Positions 26,020 through 38,238 are shown, numbered from the stretch's first letter. The stretch: DNA of 64,000 nt from Isoetes taiwanensis (GCA_021234155.1 JAJEKV010000030.1:5192050-5256049); one strand, 5' to 3'. Program-made: numbers and translations. The notes: generated from the sequence alone by a model not told the origin.

Positions 26020-27740
26020 GCTAGAAAGTTCTAGAATGCTCTAGAAAGTTCTAGGATGTTCCAAAAAATTGTAGAATGTTCTAGAAAGTTCGAAGGTGTT
26101 TTAGAACATTGTAAAATGTTCAAGAACGTTCTAGATGACTCTAGAACATTCTAGAATGGCCTAGAACCTTATAAAATGCTCTACAAATCTCTAGACCATT
26201 CTAGAATGTTCTAGATAATTCTAAAGAAATTCCACAAAGTTCTAGAATGAGCTTTGACTAGTCAACAAGTAATGGATAATCACCCCGTTCTAAAATAGAA
26301 GTTGCCAAGAATAGTAAATTAGTCTAAAAACCCGGGGATGTCACATAGTTTAAGGCTTATATACCATGTGAGTGAAAGGGGTGGGTTTTTTTTTTATCCT
26401 AAACCGTATGTATACATACGGATAGGGGCTTGGCTAGGGGGTTTTCTGGGGAGGGAATCCAGTTTAATATGTATATGGGAAGGGGCATTTAGAAGGTTGG
26501 ACAATGCGTATACGGAGGGTTTTTTGCGGACCCCATTAACGCACGTGGCATATCCCCTTTATAATAGGTGAAACCCCCAGGTCTAAAAATAGAAAGTTTT
26601 ATTGAAACTTGTAAAAATTCAAAATAGGATGTTCTACATAGTTCTAGAAAGTTTTAGAATTTTCTAGATGGCTCATAGATAAGCAGTCAGTCAAAAAATA
26701 GAAAGTTTTTTTGAAAGAATGCAAAAAGGCAAAGTAGAATGTTCCAGATACACAGATGCTTACGAGCAAGCAGCTCAGTCTAAAAAAAGAAAGTTTTTGA
26801 AATTTTACAAACAACCAAATAAAATGTTTTGGGATGTTCTAGATGCTCATGAGTAGACACCTCAGTCTAATGCCAAGAATAGTAAATTAGTCTAAAAATA
26901 GAAAGTTTATTGAACTTGCAAAAGCTCAAAATATGATGTTCTAGATAGTTCTAGAATGTTCTAAATGCTCATGGATTTAAAAATAGAAAGTTCTTCTGAA
27001 AAATTGCAAGAACCCAAAATAGAATATTCTAGATAGTTCTTGAATGTTCTAGATGCTTGTGGATAAGCACCTCAGTAAAAGAATAGATAGTTGTTTTGAA
27101 AGAATGCAAAAAGACAAAGTAGAATGTTCTACATACTTAGATGCTCATGAGCAAGCATCTCAATCCAAAAAATAGAAAGTCTTTGAAATTTTACAAACAA
27201 TCAAAATAGAATGTTTTGGCATGTTCTAGATGCTTATGGGTAGACACCTCAGTCAAAAAATAGAAAGTTTTGAAACATTGCAAGCTCAGTCAAAATGTTA
27301 GAAACTATAGGATCAATGCGTAATCCTAAATGTTAGAAATTGTGCTACTCACCTGCCCCACTTTACACCATCCCAACAATGGCATAACGATGTTCACGAG
27401 TCCTCAGTCTAATGCCAAGAATAGTAAATTAGTCTAAAAATAGAAAATTCTATTGAATTTGCAAAAACACAAAATAGGATATTTTAGATAGTTCTAGAAT
27501 GTTCTAGATGCTCATGGATAAGCATCCCAGTTTAAAGATAGAACGTTTTTCTGAAAAATTGCAAGAACTCAAAATAGGATATTCTAGATAGTTCTAGAAT
27601 GTTCTAGGTGCTCGTCGATAAGCATCTCAGTCAAAAAATAGAACATCTCAGTCTAAAATAGAAAGTTTTGAAAGTTTGCAAGCTTTGTCCAATTGTTAGA
27701 TATCGTAAGATTGATGCGTAACCCCAAATGTTAGAAACCT
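26020..27740. repeat. Long tandem array rich in TTCTAGAA (heat-shock-element-like) motifs
   Basis: The first about 220 bases are a dense run of TTCTAGAA, GTTCTAGAATG and CTAGAAAGTTCTAG. From about 26,580 a larger unit of roughly 90-110 bases recurs: a TTCTAGATAGTTCTAGAATG core, then ATGCTCATGGATAAGCA-type sequence, CTCAGTC, AAAATAGAAAGTTT and an A/T-rich spacer. TTCnnGAAnnTTC is the consensus heat-shock-factor site and many cores match it, but there is no adjacent gene whose promoter this could be. It is most simply a satellite-like repeat or part of an unrecognised element. Confidence 0.8.
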
Positions 27741-27954
27741 TGCTGTTCATTTGCCCCCTTTTGCACCATAAGAACATGCTAAAATTGGAACATGCATCGT
27801 AGGATCGGTGCGTAACTTGTAGATAGAACAATGTCACGCCACTAGGCAGCATCCCACTAGACACGTGACCCCACACCAGACTACATTTCTCGGTTGGGTC
27901 CTGCCCCCAACCACTTTACATTGCATCTGTGGGATTTACGCCCAATAGTTCATA

Positions 27955-28520
27955 TAGAGAGCATGTATTTTATTGGCTATCTTAAGTATATTTCTGCAGA
28001 ATACACGGATGACATATGGTGTGCCCTCTAAAAAAGTCCTGACTTGTGGCCCACCTTTGTGACTACTGCTTGAACAAAGGCATAATGTTGCCTTAATCTT
28101 TCGGCAACATCGTATAATGGTCTTTAATTGTACAAGAACGTGAAATCCCTCTAGATGAAAAACAAATTTGCAAAACCTAAAAGTCCTGCTAGTAGAACAT
28201 GCTAGTATATACTAAATTACATTTATTTGAGACGATATAGAGAGCATGTATTTTATTGGCTATCTTAAGTATATTTGTGCAGATACATGGATGACATATG
28301 GTGTGCCCCCTAAAAAATTCCTAACTTGTGGCCCACCTTTGTGAATACTGCTTGAACAAGGCATAATGTTGCCTTAGTTTTCACACAACATCGGATACAG
28401 GTCTTTAAATGCAAATCCAGATACAAGAACGTGAAATCCCTCTAGGTGGAAAACGAATTTGCAAAACCTAAAGTCTTGCTAGTAGAACATCCTAGCTAAA
28501 GCAAATAAAGCCTGAAGGCT
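27955..28520. repeat. 283-bp tandem duplication
   Basis: Units start with GAGAGCATGTATTTTATTGG at about 27,957 and about 28,240. Each contains GGATGACATATGGTGTGCC, GGCATAATGTTGCCTTA, GAACGTGAAATCCCTCTAG and CCTGCTAGTAGAACAT in the same order. They differ by scattered substitutions and short indels. No coding potential is evident. Confidence 0.85.
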
Positions 28521-30119
28521 AAGTGCGACCTATAATATAGAGGGTTCAACCATGTGGGTAGGGGCTAGATTTCCCGTGCGGTGAGACAAGACTTCTACAA
28601 AATAGGTCAAATGGAGACGAGGCTTCCACAACTTAGTATCGAAGTTGAAACTTCTACAACTTAATAGGTCAAATGGAGATGATGATCTAAAATTATAGAT
28701 AGTGGATGGTGATAACGGGTAGATGCTTGTCTCGTTGTAAACAATTGCTTCCACATGATATTATAGGCCGTTGAAGGACAAATATGAATGGTCAAGTTGT
28801 TGATATAAGCAAGCTCTGTGGATTTAATATACTTTGAACAATCTAATATAAACCCTTCGAAAAATTGCGAGTGCATAACTCGTTTGCCAAGATTTTCTCT
28901 TTACAGATCTTAAGATTTTAATAAAAGCGTCATACTAAATGTAGTATTAAAGCACTCTGCAATAAATCTTGTTGGGGCGGCCAGATTGAAGCTAGTCTGC
29001 TTGTAGAATACAATTGCTAAGACTCTGTCGCATTGAAATTTATTCCCAGTTAAGAGATTTCAGTTGATTTTGAAGATTCACAGTGCATTAGCACCTTGTT
29101 AGATTATGATCATGTAAATTTAGTTATGATCATCCTCAAAGGAATGAAGCTAGTACTATGTATGCCTAGGAGCTAACCACCTAACTCTAGATGTTATTGA
29201 AGGATTGATGTGTAATTGTAATTGATTATTCACAATCTCTTGAAGATCCTGCGGTCTAGGAGACAAAACATTTACATATCAAAAGCTCTTCTTAAAACCT
29301 TATGACCTAGGTTACTTTTATAGTTGTGCATCACGAACAAGCAACATCTATATGAGGAAATTTGTTAGTTTCCATGACGGCAACTAAAAAAGAGTGTAGA
29401 TATTCACACAGTTTGCTGTGTGGATCTTGTGTTGCTCTCTTATAGATGTATAAGGTGCACAACTAAGCAAAAAGGATGCACATCCTTCACTTCCCATGTC
29501 CTACATATTTGACATGTGCAATTGGACCTCGGTATTTTATGCATCTTCCACCCTCGATTTGTAGGTGATGGGAGCTAACTCTAATTCGACAGATCTGTTG
29601 ACTAGATGACATCAACAAATGATTCGTTAAGTACTGTTATGTTGTGTACATCACCTAGGATTTATTTCTCGCCTGTGAAAATCCATCTTGCCCTGTGGAT
29701 TGGCTCATAATTTCTCAATGACTTTAGTTCTAACAAGGTCTCAAATAGATTCTGCTTGTGATGGCAGATCCTCCATACCGGTGTCCCATCTTTGCAGCCA
29801 TAACACTCCATCTGCATACCAACCACTTTCTTTCTTTCTTCCATTACCTTATATGGTATCCTATCATGTGATAAGGTTTTAACTCTGGTTACATAGACAA
29901 GGTACTGATAGAGTGCCTGTCCCTCTAATGGCAGCACATCAAACATTATGGCATATGGTGTTTGGAGTAACTCCTAGCTCATCCATTATATAACGCTTTT
30001 GGACTGCTTCTATATCTTTCCATTTTCTTCTTGCCAAGCCTGTCCTCTCCATTCGCACAGGTGCCCACCATCTTCGCATCGAGACAGGCAGGTGGATTGG
30101 GGAGCCCCGCCAGGACAGG

Positions 30120-30585
30120 CTCTGTCAGTGCTGTCAGACGGGTGCCATTGAGGATGAGTCTCACACTTTCTAGGATTGCCTAGCATTCAGTCAGATCCGG
30201 GCCAGATACGTTCCCTTAGTACGACCGGACTTGCCCCTACATTTGCTGATGAACACACCGTCAGTACGTGCTCTGGGGTCGTACATTCAGGAGGTACTAG
30301 ATCTGCGAGCCCACCTTTGCCCCCGCCTGGCTGCCCGCTGATCAGGCACTACGGGTACGGTACATGAGTGTATATATTTGTGTGTTTTTGCATTTCGTAT
30401 ATTGGAACAGTTTGTCAGCAGGCTGATTGCTGCCACGGTTTTTCCCTCGAAAACCCTTCGGGGCGGGGATTTTTTAATCCGGGTAGTAATCCGCTTGCTG
30501 CGCTTTTGTATTGGGTCCCATAGACCGATTGGTCTCCGTGGACGATAAAAATACCTTCCTTCCTTCCTTCCTTCCTCCATATTTG
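30120..30585 (+). mobile_element. LINE ORF2 C-terminus and 3' end with (TTCC)n tail
   Basis: Plus-strand frames read AIEDESHTF and, in a shifted frame, VRPDLPLHLLMNTPSV and YIQEVLDLRAHL. This matches the cysteine/histidine C-terminal segment of plant LINE ORF2 proteins followed by its leucine-rich tail. About 130 bases after the coding tail comes TGGTCTCCGTGGACGATAAA and a TTCC tandem tract to about 30,575. The 5' side is truncated or frame-broken, so only the 3' part is visible. It abuts a reverse-oriented RT fragment. Confidence 0.65.
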
Positions 30586-30599
30586 GCATCCATACGATA

Positions 30600-31364
30600 T
30601 AAATGAAGTCGCATGGTCCAATCCCAAAGCTGAATTGTTCTACATTTAGCTTTCAATTCAGCAAGCACTTGCTCATATAATCTTGATATGGTATGTTGTA
30701 GTTCCTTTGGAACATTAATAGCGTCCAACCTATCCATTAGCATTTCTCAGATGGTGTGACATGGCAACCCTAACCTATTAATGGCCAAAGCCTAATCCTA
30801 GGCCATTTTTTGGCTCCAATAGTTTTGGAGCCGTGTTCGCACTCAAAACTCCATTTCGAGAATCGTCTGCTGCAGCATAGCATATCACAACATCCCTAGG
30901 AGCATGTGCGCACCAGAAGGAGTGAGGGCTACCCCGAACCACTCGCAAAGTGATGGAGACGCCAAAAGCAGATGGAAGTTCCTCCGGAGCTTCGCCCATC
31001 AGCAACATCCCAACCTTTGCCAGCACATTTGCACATGCTTTGAAATGACTTTGAACCAATTCAACCACTTTATATTTTTCCTTTATTAGTGTAGGTGCAC
31101 ACTGGCAAATGTCTGTCAACTTGCTAACTTGATTTCTATCAACATGCGAACTTGTTGAAACATTCAACATTGCATTGCTTATATCAAGCATCTGATATTA
31201 AAATGCCCATTTCTTTGCGGGAGTTTCTTAAAGGATGGGGTATGATGTGAAAATTTAGAAAGAATCTTGGGCTCCTTTATGAAGCCCAGGCAACCTTTGA
31301 GACATATTTGTAGCAATGATTGTGGTTGGAAAATCAAGCATGTAGTTCCAATCATGGAAACCAT
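30600..31364 (-). mobile_element. Minus-strand LINE reverse-transcriptase fragment
   Basis: On the minus strand, 30,743-30,640 encodes LMDRLDAINVPKELQHTI and then SRLYEQVLAELK. This matches the LINE RT segment in which a helix 'LWxRLxxxGVPxxLxxxIxxLYxxx' follows the first catalytic aspartate box. The frame is lost at about 30,600 where the TTCC tail of the oppositely oriented element begins. Upstream (31,191-30,778) is an open frame with MLDISNAMLNVSTSSH and HFKACANVLAKVGMLL that I cannot assign and which may belong to the same element. Confidence 0.5.
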
Positions 31365-33331
31365 CGTTGCAACTCAAACTGCCCACTTGTTCCTTCGCAA
31401 CAAGAAAAACAAGTGAAGTCTTGACTACCTTGCGAGCTCAAGGCTGCATATGAGATTGCTCAAAAACATGTTCATGAGCTTCAACTTAAAATGCTTTTAA
31501 CAACAAAGATACATGATATATGCCACCATTTTATCCCATTCCTTATGTGTGTAAATTAAGGGTTCTCACCTTCCTAAAATGAGAAAGTATAATTTTCCTC
31601 CATAAACTCTCTTTTAAATTTTATAGAATACATTAATCTAACCACCATCTCGTGACCAAAAAAAGGCCAACACTTCAATACAATACACATTTTACCAACT
31701 CAACTTTTATAATTGTTCTTTTTGACACAGTCGAACATATATAAATTGTTAGCTTCATTATACATAACATATAAATTTCAGACATATTAATTAGGGTGAA
31801 ATTACATCTGCGCCAGCCCAACCGCCCAAAAAAACTTCAATCAATCAGATACCAGGATTTCGAGTTCTTGGGCGCTTCTCTTATCACATCAGGGTTGTCC
31901 AAGGCTGGAAAATACCTGGGCACACCCAAAATTCGTAAGCAAAGGATAACCCCGGGCCAGAATTCAGTATTCGTGGGGGTTGCACTTTTGCCATGCGGAC
32001 AAAGAACTCAAGGACACAATTAGGGTTCTTTCTGGATCAGATCAAGGTTGAATACGAATGATTCAAAGCCGATTCATACCGGATTTGCTGTCTGAGCGTG
32101 CTCCTCAACTCAGAAATCAAATTTCGGTAGATTGGACAGTTTTTATGCTTTTGATCATGTTACATGATTTTGGGCTGAAAAGAAGCCATTCTTACAGGTT
32201 TTAGAAATTTTTTTGCTCGATTTTCTTGATTTGAGGAGTTTTTGTTGCTTCCAAATTGGGACTATTTGGATTTCTGGCATCATACGGTTGTGTTCATTTC
32301 TGGTTGGGCACATCCTTGGACAGGCGCAAATGTGATACGAATTTTCTGCGCATAGAAGCCCCTGCCTAAGGCATGCAAAAACCATTTTTGAGCGGGCACA
32401 AAATCCAAGATCTGAAACATTTTATGATATCTGTTGATCATTTACTAGACTGATACAATTTGTAATGCACCTATTCGAATCCAGCTTTCATCTAAAAATA
32501 CTCTCAAGATGTGGAGTTTTAATATTCCTTATAATTTATCTAGTATATTTTTTTCTCAACAATCTAACCTAATCAGTTGCAAACTGAATCTAAGTCTAAA
32601 ACAACTACCCAAGCCTCTGTTGTGCCCCCCTCCAACTTTTTTTTTTTTTTTTTTTAAGGATCAGATATTAATATATACACAATGAAAATTGCATATGCAT
32701 GCATGTTGAGTGATCTCATACACTGCATAGCTCGAGAGTTTATGTCGGGATAACCACTCAAGTATTCAAGCTAAATCTTATAATCAAGATAAAAATGCTT
32801 GTGGGCTTGAGACGCCCACTCTTCCTCTGCAAATGCTATAAGGTATTGTCTCACCTTGCTTTTCAAAGATGACCATAAACTAATGGTTGTAGCTATATCC
32901 TTGAGAGAGCATCATTTTCCTCTGCCTCTTTCATATTAACCATAACAACTATCCCCTACACAAATTCATTGCAATTTTCTTTCTAAGCTGGCAAGATGCT
33001 GGATATATACCCAACAATATCTGCATGTGACCTTTTCCAGACCCATTTCAAACTCTGAAAAACTTGATCTTCTTCTAAGAATACACTAAGAGGGATCTTG
33101 TATGGAATTTGTATTTTAACTCCAAGAATTTTTATATGCGCTGACTATAATAATCATAGAATAGTCCGAGACCACATACATATAAGCATAGAGTTCAGGA
33201 TTCAAAGAGCTTCTTTTCAAACCAAAGGTCCAAATAAATGCCTTCAACCATTCTTTTTGCCTTTGCCAATAAATCTTTTTGCACTCTTTCATTCCATCTG
33301 AAGTGTTTATGAACAGAATGAAGCGTGGCTA

Positions 33332-33425
33332 TAAAAATAGAATAGAATAGAATAGAATGGTTTTTATCATCTACGGAGACCAATCGGCCTATGAGACCCA
33401 ATGAAGGAGCACAAGAGACTTATTA
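33332..33425 (-). mobile_element. Retroposon 3' terminus with (AATAG)n tail
   Basis: An (AATAG)n tract at about 33,336-33,358 is followed by the reverse complement of GGTCTCCGTAGATGATAAAA and of GGGTCTCATAGGCCGATT. The element body would lie at higher coordinates on the minus strand, but no RT frame is visible there, so it is a short 3' fragment. Confidence 0.65.
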
Positions 33426-33715
33426 TTGTCCAGATAACCCCCCCGAAGTGTTTTCGAAGGAAAAACTGTGGCAGTAATAATAAGAATATGTTAATATAGG
33501 GGTCAAGCCTAATACCTTCTCTCGCCCTTCATTTTTGCTAGCTATCTGCAATTTTCATAAATAATCTAGAAAAGGGGGCATCTAATATTAGCGGGTGAGG
33601 TTAAGATGTGTAACTTTTTATTGCTACTTGCAGCTGATAACGAATAAGAGTTGCAAAAACAACTCAAAGCTTTTTGGAATACCACATGCGAAAATGAACA
33701 TGAATAAGACAGATT

Positions 33716-35122
33716 GTGCTAGCTTGGATAACAGGATTGATAATCACACAACAACTTCATTGCATCTAGTTTTTATCCTTCTTCACTTTCTATAATCTAC
33801 TTGGCTTTTGTCTATCTTGCCAAGTGAATGAATCTTTGTAATTCTCACAAGCCAGTACATATGAATTTTTGAGTACCTCTTTACCAACTCTATCATAGGC
33901 CTAACGTCACCAAGTGATCTACAATGGATTTATTCGGCCTAAGGCTGGATTCACATGCACTATCACAGCCTTCACTTTCGCGTATTTTAAAAAGCCTCGC
34001 CCTTTTACGCCCACCATCAGCCGCCATCGCCAATTTGCACAGTGTAAAACAGGCCCCCTCTCTGACGATAGTTACATGTGAACTGGCTCTAAACCCATGG
34101 TGTAGACATTATGTTCCTTTGCCCATGTGCCTATGCTACTAGAAAATGATTTTAGAAAAAAGCTTCAACATATTGAACTCAACAATGCTTGGATGAGAAT
34201 ATGTGAATGGGAACATGACCCATACATCGATGTTGGTGTGGTAATTATCTACCTCATAAACTGACTCGTCTCCTATAGACAAAAAGGACCATCGTCGTTG
34301 TCATCATCATTGTCTTATTTGTGAGAACCGTTCTATTAATTTGTCATCAGAATGAAATCCTTCTTGAGTTGTAGCATTGAAATCTTGAAATATCTGCACG
34401 CATTAAAATATGATTGACATGCATACCTCATTGTCTAAGTGCACCTAGTTAATGTTGTACACTCGTATAAAATAATCTTAACTGAATAAATCTAAGGGCC
34501 ACCTGTTTAAAGGAAGTAATTGCTATCAATAAACATTACAATTGAACATCTAAGGTCGCCAGGACTGCACAGGGCGCAATGGATGCTAACTAAAAGAGAC
34601 ATCAGTCACGCTTAATAAGTGTTAATTCATTTTATTCATGCGGTTTTAGCATTTTACTTGGAATTGACAAGGCCCAACTCTTGCCTCTCATCTCACTAGA
34701 ATAGGCATTGATCATTCTCCACAAATAGCCTCATGCTCTTATGCAATTTGTGATCAAATAGGGGTAGCCTTTAGATCATAATCATTTAGATTCAATCTCA
34801 ACCATTGAACAACTTCAACATTAAAATGGCATTTTCCCTTAATTAAGGAGGATTTTATTTAAATTAATTCTAAAATACATATGCCTATCGGGAAAGAGGC
34901 AAAGAAGCAGACAAGAGGCAAAGAAGCAGACAAGAGGCAAGGAGCAAACAAGAAGCAGACAAGAGGGGAAAAGAGGCAAAGACAATGAAGGCATAGATGC
35001 CTATTTAAAGAGAAATCAGGTATATATGCTATATACGTACATTATATTGGTGTGAATTATTGGTGTTCATTGCCATTATACGAGTACCATACAAGTATGT
35101 ATATAATCCAATAATTTCTATG
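33716..35122. other. AT-rich intergenic stretch with a minisatellite
   Basis: No gene recognised. A 72-codon open frame at 33,924-34,142 has no family resemblance. The only structure I see is the GAGGCAAAGAAGCAGACAA minisatellite at 34,896-34,985. Confidence 0.5.
34896..34985. repeat. 19-bp purine-rich minisatellite
   Basis: GAGGCAAAGAAGCAGACAA occurs at 34,896-34,914 and exactly again at 34,915-34,933, followed by shortened variants (GAGGCAAGGAGCAAACAA, GAAGCAGACAA, GAGGCAAAGA). One strand is entirely purine plus C. Confidence 0.88.
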
Positions 35123-35174
35123 TATATACCATCAATAATTTTGGTGGGTATATACCATCAATAATTTTGGTGGG
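35123..35174. repeat. Perfect 26-bp tandem duplication
   Basis: Two identical 26-base units, each beginning TATATACCATCAATAATTTT and ending GGTGGG, lie head to tail. A partial third copy starts at 35,175. Confidence 0.92.
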
Positions 35175-35312
35175 TATAAATATACATCAAATTGCCGAGT
35201 GCAGCAACATTGGCCTCCGTCTAGCCATGTGGTCTCATTCTGGTCCCGTGATTCCATTACCTGCAAGATGAATCACGAAAACTTCAAGCAGTGTCGATAG
35301 CGAGAAATACCC

Positions 35313-35834
35313 ATGGAAGACTGGATGACCACTGCCGCTCTCAATCCTTGCTATTATCCTGATCCCTTCGATGTTATCATCCATCTAATATGGACAATAC
35401 TCAGAAGGTATATATGCTATATACGTACATTATATACATGTGTATTTTGTACATTATGCTCGTATGTATAACCAATAATGCTGCTACAGTGCATGTCAAT
35501 AATTTTGTTCGATATAAGTACGGCTCCACTCAATGCATGTCCATTTGCTATGTCTCGGCCTGGTTATTCTTATTACAGGGGGTCTACCTTGCCTCCTCGT
35601 CCCGAAGATATGGACTCCATTACTTGCACTATGAGATATAATGATCTTTATAGATGTTCTGAGAGGGGTATCCCCCTTGATCCCTAGCTGGAAGGAGTGG
35701 CAGAGAGTCGAAATCGTTCTTCCGGAGGGTTTTATCGTGTTGTTATCCACCTTTGGAGGGTTCCAGAGCGTCGCGTCTATGAGATTAATCGCATCACTCA
35801 ACTACCTACTCATGATGATCCCGATTGCGAATGA
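35313..35834 (+). pseudogene. Possible two-exon small gene with an in-frame stop
   Basis: An ATG at 35,313 opens a frame (MEDWMTTAALNPCYYPDPFD...) to a GT donor at 35,408. An AG acceptor after TTCTTATTACAG at 35,578 restores the phase, giving GSTLPPRPEDMDSITCTMRY and ending at a TAG at 35,685-35,687 (67 residues). The same frame stays open beyond that TAG for another 48 codons, reading GGFYRVVIHLWRVPERRVYE, and stops at 35,832. That suggests one longer protein with a nonsense mutation. No family is recognised. It lies convergent to the unknown minus-strand gene, with the hairpin array between them. Confidence 0.3.
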
Positions 35835-36010
35835 ACTTCTGCATTCATGTATGCTATGCCTCTTATATGAGTTCTAAGTATATGCTATGCCTCTTATATG
35901 AGTTATAAGTATGTAACCATAAGTGATACATGTGATCCGTCTATTTACCGCACATTTTCCTTACATGTAGATTCTAAATTCAGATAAGAATTCTCTTCGC
36001 AGTGTGTGTA

Positions 36011-36196
36011 GTCACGGTGCGAAATTGCACACTCCAAAAACGTTGGAACTGCTATTTTCGCACCGTGGCGACGGTGCGAAAGAGACCTTCCCATAGAATG
36101 TGGAATAGTCATTTTCGCACCGTGCCCACCGGTGCGAATAGTGGTTAGTTGTAAGCACAGACAACACGGTTTTCGCACCGTGGCCACGGTGCAAGT
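36011..36196. repeat. Array of hairpin palindromes (GCACCGTGG type), left group
   Basis: A half site (CACGGTGCGAAA) at about 36,013-36,025 is followed by three inverted repeats spaced about 55-60 bases apart. The first has arms TTTCGCACCGT/ACGGTGCGAAA at 36,056-36,066 and 36,071-36,081. The second has arms TTCGCACCG/CGGTGCGAA at 36,114-36,122 and 36,130-36,138. The third is a perfect 18-base palindrome with arms GCACCGTGG at 36,175-36,192. The spacers are unrelated. The array starts about 100 bases beyond the apparent stop codon of the minus-strand gene. Confidence 0.9.
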
Positions 36197-36802
36197 AAAA
36201 TAGAAGCGTAAAACAAATTAAAATGAAACTGAAGTTTATGTTCGATATAACAAGAATGGAGATTTCAAACAAGTCTTTGCATTAATTGACAATGGTTACA
36301 ACTTCATTTTCTTAGAAACATGTAAGTCATCGGACACTTCGACTTCTTCCAATTCGGACTCTGGGACCAAAGATCCGGCCCGGTACATAAAGGCGAGGAA
36401 TCTGGGGCTCCCTCTCTTCCCAAATCAGTCGAATTGTAGCCTTATCCACGCCGGACAAGGCCAATGCAGCTCTACTGGCAGCCATAGAATACATACTAAA
36501 GCCACCAAAAATATGTGTGGCGATATTTCTCCTAACAGCCACTACTCGATCAGAATTGGCAGATAATGGGATGTGATTACCAATCAACGAGAGGGCCTTG
36601 AGTTTCAAGACCTCTTCTGGTCCATATGGGCTGTACTTAGAATGGAACACAACGATCTCTCCCTTATAAAGGTAGCCCATATAGTGAGCGATACTTGCAT
36701 CTCTGCCAAGGGTAACTCTGTCATGTCTGACGTAAAAATCGTCCACAAAAATCTCCTGCGCAATAAACAATCGTTCTTAGGCACTTAACAAAATAAGCAA
36801 AC

Positions 36803-37136
36803 TTATGGTAGCTCCACTTCATCAGATGCAATAACCCCTTTGGTAGAAATGTTGATGGACGACCTTGAAGAGCTTGATTCGCTCTTCGATACTTGTTTTG
36901 CACTATCTTTTTTAGCTTCTGATGAACTCGCCTCGAACTTTACTTCTGAGACTTCCTTCAAGCCCATTTCTGCCATCTCCAGAACTCTATCAAAAGCATT
37001 CTCAGGAGCTATTGAAGTTCCATCATAGGTTAAGAGATCGTGCAGCTCCCTAGGCACTTCCGGCTCGAAGTCAATGAAGTCGTCTAGACCAACAACGAAA
37101 GCATAGATTTGTCCAAGGATCTCATCTTCCCTCAAA
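36803..37136 (-). pseudogene. 3' half of the exon split by the CACTA insertion
   Basis: This is the continuation of the exon after one AAA target-site copy is removed. The TTG codon at 37,135-37,133 starts LREDEILGQIYAFVVGLDDF, then PREVHDLL-like sequence (PRELHDLLTYDG) and a serine-rich segment with SKSESSSSRSS. The stop at 36,803 precedes a probable intron. No ATG is near its beginning, as expected for an internal exon piece. Confidence 0.65.
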
Positions 37137-37510
37137 CACTACAAGAGAAGGGTGCTTGTTTTATCAAGTATAACGTCAAAATTGTTGACACAAATAGAAC
37201 CTTCAGAACTTCCATTCTTGTCACATTCTTGACGATGTACATGACGCGATCATTTGCCACAAAGTTGTCACCCGGGTGACAACCATTGCATCAACCTTGG
37301 GTCTCGATCATGTGCCACAATGGGTGATGTAATAGCTATTTGTAACCATGTTGCAACACACGAATGGCAAATATAGCATCAACATTTTTACTACTTTTGT
37401 ATGAAATGATTGTCAAAGTAGCAGCAAACATTGTAAGGAGTTTCTTACATTATCTTGTCAATATTTTTGCCACTCGAGCAACACAATTGTAACAAAAGAA
37501 TTATAATATG
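37137..37510. repeat. CACTA left terminus and subterminal repeats
   Basis: The terminus CACTACAAG at 37,137-37,145 is followed by variants of TTGACACAA, TTGTCAC, TTTGCCACAAAG and GTGACAAC within about 370 bases. They occur in both orientations, as in subterminal transposase-binding arrays. Confidence 0.8.
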
Positions 37511-38238
37511 TAGGTTCATTTTTTGATATATTTGTGGCAATCTAAAAAGCAAGATTGCCTATACGTTTTGTCGACATTTTAGCATTTTTGTGGCCATCTA
37601 ATAGCCATATTTTGTCGATTTTTGTACAATTATTTAACAAACTTGAGGACTAGAAAATTATTAACTTTGCATCAATTTAGTTTAACACAATCATTAAAAC
37701 ATTGTGACCAAATTTCATATATTTTACGTCAAGTAGTTCACCTACTTTTATGTGAATGTATTATTGTACCTTATGAAACAACAAACTTTATGATAAAAAT
37801 GTAACCACACTTGCATTTCCCTTAATCAATGATTTTAATTTTAAAATTATTTCAAAATTAAAACAAATGTGGTGGTGGAGAAAAAGACTTTTCATTCATT
37901 GAAAACAAGGTTCAACATTGTAAATGCCACCATGGCAAGCAAGTCTAACACACTAAACATCATAATATAATTTAATCACTTGTTTGAGCAATCGTCTCCA
38001 TTTTTGGGATCTTGTGAACTGCCTTCCCCGCCGTTATTCTCCTTTTCACACTATTAGTTACATTCATATAAGCGTATTAGATAATTGTCCGAAATCAATG
38101 TTATTAAGACAAATTTCCAACCCTTACCTCATCAGAGTTATCACTATCGATGTAGCACACATTACATTAAATTTAATTAAAGTTATAATTAGTGTAAAAG
38201 GAATCTAGATAATATAACAAATGTAAAGTTACTTACAG

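Larger units (their letters stand above)
19069..33715 (+). repeat. Segmental duplication, copy B
   Basis: Second, better preserved copy of the segment at the start of the window, beginning about 570 bases after the DCAF13 stop codon. It contains, in order: unrecognised noncoding DNA to 20.96 kb, a minus-strand LINE, short tandem duplications, a small basic ORF, a TTCTAGAA-rich array, a 283-bp tandem duplication, an unrecognised stretch (28.5-30.0 kb), a plus-strand LINE 3' end, a minus-strand RT fragment, and another retroposon tail. I see no host gene in it. The right limit is about 33.7 kb, where the text after the shared AAAATGAACATGAATA stretch no longer matches. Confidence 0.88.

Noticed and set aside
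36011-36196. CRISPR-like array
   Set aside because: Repeats are imperfect palindromes with differing arms, there are no cas genes and the DNA is eukaryotic with spliceosomal introns.
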